Below are positions 41,408-49,035 of a stretch of DNA of 64,000 nt, one piece after another. The DNA is from Saccharofermentans sp. GTDB taxonomy: Bacteria; Bacillota; Clostridia; Saccharofermentanales; Saccharofermentanaceae. Both the position numbers and the translations under genes were made by a program. The notes under the pieces are model-generated. The model saw only the letters and a program-made list of their open reading frames with translations, made no database searches and was not told the DNA's origin. Within the stretch, counting starts at the first letter, position 1; each line of letters opens with the position of its first letter. The stretch spans positions 1 through 64,000 of the forward strand of contig JAKSRD010000004.1 in the NCBI GenBank assembly GCA_024403795.1. The letters are read 5' to 3'.

Positions 41408-42928
41408 ATGCAACATTCCGTTACCAAAATCCTCGTTTTTGCAACTGCTTCTGTTACGGCTCTCGGAAGCCTGGCAGCTTGCTCCAAGAAACCCGATGAT
41501 TCCAACTCTGCTACAGTAGGCATTACACAAGAGCCCGCTGTTTTCGATCCTCATACAGTAGTAGCAGCAGGAGATGAAGAGATAATCTACAACATCTACG
41601 AGGGACTTCTGAAGTTCGACCATCAAGGAACCCTCAACCCCTGTCTTGCCACCGAATATGAGATCTCCGATGACGCTTCGGTGTATACATTTACGATCAG
41701 AGAAGGAGTAAAGTTCCACGACGGTTCGGATCTTGATGCCAACGACGTTGTATATTCTCTAAAGCGCGCTGCCGGTCTTCTCGACGGACAGGATAATGTC
41801 GCACTTGTCAGCGAACTTGATTCCATCAAGGCCGTTGATGTTACTTCCGACGGAAAAGTACAGGTTACGCTCGAAGAGAGCAATACAGAGCTTCTCTCTT
41901 ACTTCACCACCGGCATCATTCCCGAAGGCTACGATAATTGCCAGGCCGCTCCTGTAGGAACCGGTCCTTTCAAGTTCGACTCCTACAATCCGGGTCTCAG
42001 CGTAGTCCTCGTAAAGAACGATAAATATTGGCAGAACGGTCTTCCCTATCTTGATAAAGTCACTTTCAAGGTATGCGCCGACATGGACACGGGTCTTACG
42101 GAACTCAACAACGGAAACATCGATATCTTCCCGTACCTGACGGCTGACCGTGCCGCTCAGCTTGATCCGGCCAAGTTCAACACTCTGTCCAACGGCTCAA
42201 ACATGGTCCAGATCTTCGCTCTCAATAACAGCGTAAAGCCTTTGGACGATGTCAGAGTGCGTAAGGCTATCAACTATGCCGTCAACAGAAAAGACATCAT
42301 CTCCGTTACCATGGACGGTGCCGGCGTAGAACTCACTACTGCCATGAGTCCTGCCATGGGCAGTTATTACGACACCTCACTTAACGGAACATTCGACCAG
42401 GACATCGATAAAGCCAAGTCACTTATGGCTGAAGCAGGTTACGAGAACGGCTTCGACATCACTTGCACCGTTCCCTCATCTTATCTCATCCATGTAAACA
42501 CCGCCGTCGAATTGGCTTCCGAGCTCAAGGCTATCGGCATCAACCTGACGATCGAACAGGTGGATTGGGCAACCTGGCTTGAGACTGTTTACACCGGACG
42601 TCAGTATGAGACAACCGTCATTGCGCTTACAAGCACTTATGCACCTTATGACGTGCTTCAGCGTTACATCTCAGATTCCGACGGCAACTTCATCAATTAC
42701 AACAATCCGTTGGCAGATGATCTTCTCAGACAGATCCCCGTAACAACAGATCCCGCCGCAAGAACAGAGCTTTACCACAAAGTGTTGGGGCTTCTTACGG
42801 AAGATGCTTGTTCCGTATATCTGCAGGATCCCACTACGATAACCGTTGTATCGACAAGGCTCGAAGGATATTATGTCTACCCGATGTATGTTCAGGACAT
42901 GTCTACAGTCAAGCTCAGCGGAAATTAA
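41408..42928 (+). CDS. Peptide/nickel-type ABC transporter substrate-binding lipoprotein
   Basis: A 506-residue solute-binding protein of the SBP_bac_5 family. The signal peptide ends in the lipobox SLAAC (C25), so it is anchored outside the membrane. The family pattern follows: EPAVFDPHTV, YEGLLKFD, ATEYEISDDASVYTF, VKFHDGSDLDANDVVYS, and the second-lobe motif VRKAINYAVNRKDI near 290. These proteins bind oligopeptides, dipeptides or metal chelates; the ligand cannot be told. AGGAGGGGA lies 4 bases before the ATG. Two permeases and one double ATPase follow in order, completing an importer. Confidence 0.88.
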   Translation: MQHSVTKILVFATASVTALGSLAACSKKPDDSNSATVGITQEPAVFDPHTVVAAGDEEIIYNIYEGLLKFDHQGTLNPCLATEYEISDDASVYTFTIREGVKFHDGSDLDANDVVYSLKRAAGLLDGQDNVALVSELDSIKAVDVTSDGKVQVTLEESNTELLSYFTTGIIPEGYDNCQAAPVGTGPFKFDSYNPGLSVVLVKNDKYWQNGLPYLDKVTFKVCADMDTGLTELNNGNIDIFPYLTADRAAQLDPAKFNTLSNGSNMVQIFALNNSVKPLDDVRVRKAINYAVNRKDIISVTMDGAGVELTTAMSPAMGSYYDTSLNGTFDQDIDKAKSLMAEAGYENGFDITCTVPSSYLIHVNTAVELASELKAIGINLTIEQVDWATWLETVYTGRQYETTVIALTSTYAPYDVLQRYISDSDGNFINYNNPLADDLLRQIPVTTDPAARTELYHKVLGLLTEDACSVYLQDPTTITVVSTRLEGYYVYPMYVQDMSTVKLSGN

Positions 42929-43057
42929 CTTGCGATCAGTAATTCGGATCACGGAGGCTGTCACGATAAGGATCGGGCAGCCTCTTTTCTTTGGATTCAG
43001 AGCAAAAAAATATATAATAGGTATTTAATGAATTTCAACTATTGAGGGGGAACGGTT

Positions 43058-44011
43058 TTGCAAAGCAAGGCAAGATATCTTGCGGGTAAGATCATCGAAT
43101 TGCTCTTGACACTTCTGGTGGTGTCTTGGCTCGTTTTCGCTGCCTTCTCAATAATCCCCGGCGACACCGCCCGTGTCATGCTGGGTCCGAATGCCAGCGA
43201 AGCCCAGGTCGAGCTTCTGAGAGAAGAGATGGGGCTGAACCGTCCTCTTCTCTCGCGCTACGGCAGTTGGCTTCTTGGTCTTATCACTTTCAATCCCGGA
43301 ACTTCTTATGCCTATAACGTCGGTGTCGGCGAATTAATGGCACAGAGACTTCCCGTCACCATCGGAATGAGCGTTATCGCCATGATCATGGTCATACTCG
43401 TCTCTTATCCGCTCGCGATCATCAGTGCCAGAAAACCGGGAAAACTCGGCGATCAGATCTGTTCCGTAATAGGGCACATTCTTTTCGCCATTCCGCCTTA
43501 TGTGGCTTCGCTCCTGCTGATTCTTCTGGCCGGCTCCGTTTTCTCGCTTGCGACCGTAGGCAACTACGTAAAACCTTCCGAAGATTTCTTCGGCTATGTA
43601 GGGTGTCTGCTCCTGCCTTCGTTTGCGATCGCGCTTCCTAAGATCGCCATGAGCTTCAAGTTCCTGAGATCTTCGATCATCGAGCAGAGAACCTCCGATT
43701 ACGTCCGCACCTCCAAGAGCCATGGTCTGTCCGACATGAAGATCCTCATTCGTCATGTCCTTCCTAACTCCAACGTCTCATCGATCACCATCATCTCGAT
43801 CATTCTGTCCGATATTCTGGGCGGAAGCCTCATTGTAGAACAGGTATTCAATCTCCCGGGGCTCGGAAGACTCCTTCTGTCAGCGATCTCCAGAAGAGAC
43901 TTCCCGCTGTTATCGGGCATCGTCTTTTATCTCGCATTCATAACAGTACTCCTGTACTTTATCTCCGACATCGCTGCCAGCCTTGCCGATCCGAGAATCA
44001 GGTTAAAGTAG
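43058..44011 (+). CDS. Oligopeptide-type ABC permease (DppB/OppB-like)
   Basis: A 317-residue membrane subunit with six helices, including a first helix with a large outer loop typical of OppB-type permeases (ARVMLGPNASEAQVELL). The EAA-loop that contacts the ATPase is around YVRTSKSHGLSDMKIL. The start is a TTG with GAGGGGG 7 bases upstream. It lies 129 bases after the binding-protein gene. Confidence 0.88.
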   Translation: MQSKARYLAGKIIELLLTLLVVSWLVFAAFSIIPGDTARVMLGPNASEAQVELLREEMGLNRPLLSRYGSWLLGLITFNPGTSYAYNVGVGELMAQRLPVTIGMSVIAMIMVILVSYPLAIISARKPGKLGDQICSVIGHILFAIPPYVASLLLILLAGSVFSLATVGNYVKPSEDFFGYVGCLLLPSFAIALPKIAMSFKFLRSSIIEQRTSDYVRTSKSHGLSDMKILIRHVLPNSNVSSITIISIILSDILGGSLIVEQVFNLPGLGRLLLSAISRRDFPLLSGIVFYLAFITVLLYFISDIAASLADPRIRLK

Positions 44012-44024
44012 GAGGCTGCCCGTT

Positions 44025-44876
44025 ATGTCAAGATCTCGAAAAACAAATCCTACGGCATACAGATCACCGGAAGCATCCGCCTTCTACACGGTCGGCTTCA
44101 TCCTTCTCGGTATCGTCATTGCGGCATTCCTGGTCTCTTTGTTCTGGACACCCTATGCTCCCGATGCAACGGATGCTGCTTCCAAGCTTATGGCTCCATG
44201 CGCTTCACACCCGTTCGGAACGGATAACTTCGGAAGAGATGTTCTCTCGAGGATCATGGCTGCATCAAAATACACTATATTTATCTCTGTCGCGGGTGTT
44301 TTTTTCGCGCTCCTGCTCGGAATCATCTCAGGTATTCCGGCAGGTTACTACGGCGGCATTACCGACAGAGCGGTAATGCTTCTCGGCAACAGCATCATGT
44401 GCTTCCCCGGAATCCTTCTGGCGCTCGTTGCCGTCGCAGTTTTCGGCGCTTCGGTAACAAACGTCATCTTTGCGCTCGGACTGGTCTTCGCGCCGACATT
44501 CGCGAGAGTTTGCCGCACGGGCACCATGGAGATCAAGGAACTGGACTACATAACCCACGCGCGTGTTATGGGTGTCGGTCCGGTAAGGCTCATGACTTCG
44601 CATATATTCCCGAATCTCATTCCGCAACTCCTGCCTGCTACGGTAATAGGACTTGCAAACATGACACTCTTCGAATCCGGAATGAGTTATCTCGGTCTCG
44701 GTGTCCAGCCGCCGGATGCTTCTTTCGGCAAGATGCTTGCAGATGCGCAGGCCTACATCACGGTTGCACCATGGCTCATTGTTTTCCCTGCTTTGATGCT
44801 GATCTTCTACATCTTGGGACTCTACTTTATTTCTGAGGGACTCCGTGTCACTCTTGCGAAAGGAGCCAAGAGATGA
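44025..44876 (+). CDS. Oligopeptide-type ABC permease (DppC/OppC-like)
   Basis: A 283-residue second permease. It has an inner N-terminus, a first helix near residue 25, the conserved outer-loop start PFGTDNFGRDVLSRI (near 64), and the ATPase-contact loop DYITHARVMGVGPVRLM near 178. Six helices are expected. GGAGGCTGCCCGTT precedes the ATG. The stop overlaps the next gene (ATGA). Confidence 0.9.
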   Translation: MSRSRKTNPTAYRSPEASAFYTVGFILLGIVIAAFLVSLFWTPYAPDATDAASKLMAPCASHPFGTDNFGRDVLSRIMAASKYTIFISVAGVFFALLLGIISGIPAGYYGGITDRAVMLLGNSIMCFPGILLALVAVAVFGASVTNVIFALGLVFAPTFARVCRTGTMEIKELDYITHARVMGVGPVRLMTSHIFPNLIPQLLPATVIGLANMTLFESGMSYLGLGVQPPDASFGKMLADAQAYITVAPWLIVFPALMLIFYILGLYFISEGLRVTLAKGAKR

Positions 44877-46510
44877 CGCGTCATATCCACATCGTAAAAG
44901 TGCATCATTTAACACTGTCCTTCCCGACCCGCAAAGATCCGAATCCGAAGCCGGTACTGGACGATGTCGATTTCGGCATCCGTGACGGCGAGATCCTGGG
45001 TCTGATAGGTAATTCCGGAAGCGGTAAAACGATGACTTCTCTTGCCATTGCCGGACTTCTTCCCGAAGCAGCTTCAATATCTTCGGGTCAGATAAAGTTT
45101 GCCGGCGAAGATCTATTGGCCATGACTCCAAAGCAAAGAAGAGCGATGCTCGGCAAAGACATCGGCATGATCTTCCAGGAACCGTCAACTGCATTAGATC
45201 CGCTCATGACAGTCGGAAAGCATCTTGATGAAGTCCTTACGGCACATATGGAGTCCCCGGTCTCACCCGAAGACCGTCACAAGAAGATAGTCGAGATGCT
45301 TGAGACTGTCGGCTTTACTGATGCTGACGAGATATCCTCGCGTTACCCGCACCAACTGTCGGGAGGCCAGCGCCAGAGAGTACTCATCGCAGGCGCGGCT
45401 TTGCTCAAGCCCCGTCTTCTTATCTGTGATGAGCCGACATCTTCACTTGATACCGTAACTACCGTCTCAATATTGGCTTTGCTCAAAGAGCTCTGCCATA
45501 AATTCCGCATGACCATCCTCTTTATCTCACATGACCTGTCAGCCGTAAGAGGTTTTTGCGACCGTGTCATGGTAATGAGAGACGGAAAGATCGTAGACAA
45601 AGATACTACATCCGATATCCTGAACAACCCGAAGAACAGCTTTACGGCTGAACTTCTTACCAATGCCAGACTGGATACGCATATTCTCGGCTTAAAGCCG
45701 GCCGCCGTAGATTATTCCAAGAGCCCCGTTCTCAAGGCTGAGAATATCTCAGCCGGCTACGGAAAGTCTCTGTTCGATTTCAGCAAGCGGAAAAGATCCG
45801 CAGAAAAGCCTGATGATTATATCCTTCACGATGTCTCACTGGAGATCTTCCCCGATGAGATCCTCGGCCTTATCGGCGGTTCGGGAAGCGGTAAGACTAC
45901 TCTCATCAGATCCATCCTCGGTCTGCTTTCTCACACCGGAACAGTTAACATAAAGAGTTCAAGCATAGGCGTAATCTTCCAGGATCCCGTATCCTGTCTG
46001 AACCCTGCCCACACGATCAAATGGCATATGTTCGAAGCGTTAAAGGCATCCCGCAAAGCAGGGGCAATCAAGTCTTCACTCACCGGTGCCGCACGCAAGG
46101 CGGAAGATCTCAAGCTCATTACTGCCATGCTCGAGAAATGCGGTCTCGGCGCCGAACATCTCATGCGCCGTCCCAATGAACTTTCCGGAGGTCAGCGCCA
46201 GCGCGTGGCGATTGCCATGTGTCACATACAGGAACCTGCATTGATCATCGCCGATGAGCCGTTCTCTTCGCTCGATGCAAGCTCTTCAGCAGAACTCCTT
46301 AAGCTAATGACGGATATCAACCGCGAACGCCATACCTCATTCCTGCTTATCACCCACAACATTCACATCGTAAGACAGGTATGCCCCCGCGTCATAGTCA
46401 TGAACGACGGCCGTATCTGCGAAGAAGGTCTTACCTCTGAAGTGCTTAATGCACCTCAGTCAGAATGCACTTTCGCTCTTCTTGAGGCAGAACGCCTGAT
46501 CCACGGCTGA
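44873..46510 (+). CDS. Fused double ATPase of the peptide ABC importer (DppD-DppF type)
   Basis: A 545-residue protein with two complete ABC ATPase domains in one chain, in place of the usual separate D and F proteins. Domain 1 (about 5-250): GNSGSGKT, signature LSGGQRQR, Walker B LLICDEPTSSLD, switch His SHD. Domain 2 (about 285-540): GGSGSGKTT, LSGGQRQR, LIIADEPFSSLD, and THN in the switch His position. Domain 2 carries an insertion, KSLFDFSKRKRSAEKPDD, near its start and lacks part of the usual Q-loop neighbourhood length. It provides the energy for the two permeases, whose operon it ends. Confidence 0.9.
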   Translation: MTRHIHIVKVHHLTLSFPTRKDPNPKPVLDDVDFGIRDGEILGLIGNSGSGKTMTSLAIAGLLPEAASISSGQIKFAGEDLLAMTPKQRRAMLGKDIGMIFQEPSTALDPLMTVGKHLDEVLTAHMESPVSPEDRHKKIVEMLETVGFTDADEISSRYPHQLSGGQRQRVLIAGAALLKPRLLICDEPTSSLDTVTTVSILALLKELCHKFRMTILFISHDLSAVRGFCDRVMVMRDGKIVDKDTTSDILNNPKNSFTAELLTNARLDTHILGLKPAAVDYSKSPVLKAENISAGYGKSLFDFSKRKRSAEKPDDYILHDVSLEIFPDEILGLIGGSGSGKTTLIRSILGLLSHTGTVNIKSSSIGVIFQDPVSCLNPAHTIKWHMFEALKASRKAGAIKSSLTGAARKAEDLKLITAMLEKCGLGAEHLMRRPNELSGGQRQRVAIAMCHIQEPALIIADEPFSSLDASSSAELLKLMTDINRERHTSFLLITHNIHIVRQVCPRVIVMNDGRICEEGLTSEVLNAPQSECTFALLEAERLIHG

Positions 46511-46571
46511 TAACGAATCTTCATATCAGGCGTTAAGAAGGATCTTCACTGATATTTTCTTTGCATGAACC

Positions 46572-46602
46572 AAAAAGAAAGGCTGTTCCCGAAGGAACAG
46601 CC
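46572..46602 (-). terminator. Terminator of the pilin gene
   Basis: On the minus strand GGCTGTTCC, TTCG loop, GGAACAGCC, then TTTCTTTTT. The UUCG tetraloop makes a very stable stem. It sits 103 bases past the pilin stop and may block read-through from the opposite direction only weakly. A smaller stem, GTGAC/GTCAC, lies at about 46659-46673. Confidence 0.8.
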
Positions 46603-46704
46603 CATCTCAAGGGTGATCTATATAAAGTGTGTATTCACTTATATATTCTTCACAGTATGTGACCGAACGTCACCCAAACATTTTCTTCTCAATTCCGAAC
46701 TATA

Positions 46705-47412
46705 TCACTCAAAGCTCTCAATATAGCACGTAGTCGCATTATCAACATGGAACGGAATCGATGTAATCGGGCTTCCCCAATCTTTAGCTGTAAACTCAAC
46801 ACGATATTTACCGCCGCCTATGTCAGTGGCCTGATACATACCATTAGCATTAACCTGAAGTCCTGTTCCATCCGTAACCACAACACACTTGGTTATCGGC
46901 TTATCAAATGTCAACTGGCTTCCCCACCAATTGTTAGTATCAATCTTAACATTGCTTCCGGGAGCATTCTTTCCTGAACCGCCTGCCGGCTTAGGTGTAG
47001 GAGTTGCTGTGGGAACCGGTGTAGCCGTAGGACGGAATGAAGGTTCTGATGCAGGTGCTCCTCCGCCGCCACCACCGCCGGAACCGCCGCCTGCCCAGCC
47101 GCCGCCGGGTTCGGTAGTCTCAGGTTCTTCACCTTCGCCGCCGTCCTCACCTTCGCCGCCTTCCGGTGTGTAATACGGAATATCAAAGAAATCTGCCGCG
47201 CCTCGAGTTATGGACTTAACCTCGCCCCATGCCTCAGCTTCAAAATTCTCTCCGTTATTCTCTTCCAACTTCTTCGATGTGTTCTTCGCATTGTTGATAA
47301 TTGCTCCTACACCTACGAAAGAGGCCGCGGAAACAATTACAATAATTGCCACTACTAAAATAATCTCTGCTAATGTAAAGCCTTTTTTGCTACTCCTTGT
47401 CATTTTCTTCAT
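46705..47412 (-). CDS. Type IV pilin-like protein with C-terminal binding-type domain
   Basis: A 235-residue prepilin. The leader MKKMTRSSKKG is cut before F12; FTLAE gives the conserved Glu5, and the following 25 hydrophobic residues form the pilin helix. Residues about 50-80 continue the helix. A Gly/Glu-rich and then Gly-only stretch (about 85-125) and a Pro/Thr linker (ATPVPTATPTPKP) lead to a C-terminal beta domain (about 150-235) with NNWWGSQLTF and YRVEFTAKDWGSP, a Trp/Gly-rich pattern typical of carbohydrate-binding modules. Pilins with cellulose-binding ability are known from Ruminococcus albus. AAGGTG lies 6 bases before the ATG; GTG at 47421 is less likely. Confidence 0.85.
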   Translation of the reverse strand: MKKMTRSSKKGFTLAEIILVVAIIVIVSAASFVGVGAIINNAKNTSKKLEENNGENFEAEAWGEVKSITRGAADFFDIPYYTPEGGEGEDGGEGEEPETTEPGGGWAGGGSGGGGGGGAPASEPSFRPTATPVPTATPTPKPAGGSGKNAPGSNVKIDTNNWWGSQLTFDKPITKCVVVTDGTGLQVNANGMYQATDIGGGKYRVEFTAKDWGSPITSIPFHVDNATTCYIESFE

Positions 47413-47453
47413 ATAGATCACCTTCCCTTGTAAAAGTTTCTATTGATACTTCA

Positions 47454-47482
47454 ATTATGAAAGGCGGAATTTAACATTTCAA
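47454..47482 (-). promoter_or_regulatory. Promoter of the pilin gene
   Basis: On the minus strand TTGAAA (47477-47482), 17 bases, CATAAT (47454-47459), about 42 bases before the start. A good SigA-type match. Confidence 0.6.
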
Positions 47483-47543
47483 CCAACAACTTATTGAAAA
47501 TTTATGTATTTTTTGAACAGAATGTAAAAAAGTATTCAGAATT

Positions 47544-48920
47544 TCAGTCCGATAGTAGCTTTTTTGCCTGATTTATCAAATCAATTTTAGAGTTTGAGCA
47601 TCTTTCGTTAAGGTAACATTCGAACACTTTTTCCAGGAGCTCGCCGATCTGAGGCCCCGGTTTTACACCTAAAGCAATGATGTCATTCCCGTCAATATCC
47701 AGATCTTTGACGGAGAAAACAGCGTCCGAAGACTTCAGTTCATCGATAACCTCATTCATGGCTTCCAAACGGGACATCCGCTTCTGCCCCAAAGCAGAAT
47801 GTGCCAGAATATCCGCTCTTTGCAGGATCCTGAGTTTGTCGATTATCTCAATGGGATATTTACTCATAAACTTATGGATCTCGATCCTGTCAGGCTTTAT
47901 ATATGTATCGTGAAGCATGACCAAAAGACTAACATTAGAGACAAACTGCTTGGGGAACTTAAGGTCAGTAAGCACACGTTCGGAAATACCGGCGCTGATG
48001 ACCGGATGTCCCTTCATATGACCCGTTCCGAATTCATCCACTTTAAAACAAACCGGCTTTCCGATATCGTGGAAAAGCGCAGCCATCGCAAGCTCCGGAT
48101 CACGTCCGTTCTCCTCAGAGAACGGGATCTGTTCAAGTACATCCAGTATGTGTTCCAGTACATCTCTGTCGTGGAAATTCGATCTTTGGTCAAAGCCTCT
48201 GCATTGTGCGATCTCAGGAATAATAACGCTCAGAATCTTCCATCCCGTTCTGACAGCCTTCGGTGCATACCTGCCGCTGACGATCCTCGTCAACTCGCTC
48301 GCTATGCGCTCTTCGGAGATCTTGCCAAGATCCTCCGCATGCTTTTCCATCGCGCTTAAAGTATCTGCCTCTATCTCAAAACCGAGTGATGAACAGAACC
48401 TGATCCCTCTTAATATCCTGAGAGCGTCTTCTCCGAATCTGACATCGGGATCGCCGACGGCGCGTATCAGCTTTCTTCGACAATCCGTTACTCCGCCTTC
48501 CGGGTCACAAATGTCACCGTCTGCATTCATGTACATGGCATTGATCGTAAAGTCTCTTCTTTTGACGTCATCATCGATAGTCGTCTTGAAGACTACCTGA
48601 TCCGGTCTTCTTTGATCTGAATACTCACCATCCTCGCGGAAAGTGGTAACTTCGACATCTCCCGATCCCGTAACGGCTGTCACCGTTCCGTGCTTGGCGG
48701 CATTGTCATAATAATGTATTCCTGATCGCTCGAAAACAGCTACGACCTCATCAGGCTTAGCCGAGGTCGCGACGTCGTAATCGTGAGGTATCCTTCCGAG
48801 AACTATGTCACGTGCCGCACCGCCGACCACATATGCCTTGTAGCCGGCTTTATCAATTATCCTCATTATCTCCGAGACATACCCCGGAATCCTGTGTGAA
48901 GCGACATCGTTATTACTCAT
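47544..48920 (-). CDS. cca: CCA-adding enzyme (tRNA nucleotidyltransferase with HD domain)
   Basis: A 458-residue enzyme that adds or repairs the 3' CCA of tRNA. The N-terminal head has the class II motif VVGGAARDIVLG near 30 and the metal-binding DYDVATSA. RRDFTINAMYM near 125 and GEDALRILRGIRF near 165 match the family RRDFTxNA and EDxxRxLRxxRF blocks. An HD phosphohydrolase domain follows (LFHDIGKPVCF near 265), as in many clostridial and proteobacterial CCA enzymes; it may trim cyclic or damaged ends. It stands alone. There is no strong terminator after the stop. Confidence 0.9.
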   Translation of the reverse strand: MSNNDVASHRIPGYVSEIMRIIDKAGYKAYVVGGAARDIVLGRIPHDYDVATSAKPDEVVAVFERSGIHYYDNAAKHGTVTAVTGSGDVEVTTFREDGEYSDQRRPDQVVFKTTIDDDVKRRDFTINAMYMNADGDICDPEGGVTDCRRKLIRAVGDPDVRFGEDALRILRGIRFCSSLGFEIEADTLSAMEKHAEDLGKISEERIASELTRIVSGRYAPKAVRTGWKILSVIIPEIAQCRGFDQRSNFHDRDVLEHILDVLEQIPFSEENGRDPELAMAALFHDIGKPVCFKVDEFGTGHMKGHPVISAGISERVLTDLKFPKQFVSNVSLLVMLHDTYIKPDRIEIHKFMSKYPIEIIDKLRILQRADILAHSALGQKRMSRLEAMNEVIDELKSSDAVFSVKDLDIDGNDIIALGVKPGPQIGELLEKVFECYLNERCSNSKIDLINQAKKLLSD

Positions 48921-49035
48921 GGCTAGATTATAGCAAAGCAGAATCGTAATTATCTTGAAATAATTTCCGAGGAGTTGTTTGGATATAATTAATTTGTTTA
49001 TTAGAAATAATGCGCTTTATCTTAGGAGAGAAACC

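Noticed and set aside
44328..45194. 288-residue minus-strand frame opposite the permease and ATPase genes
   Set aside because: Random Arg/Ser-rich composition; it crosses the boundary of two genuine genes with translational overlap.
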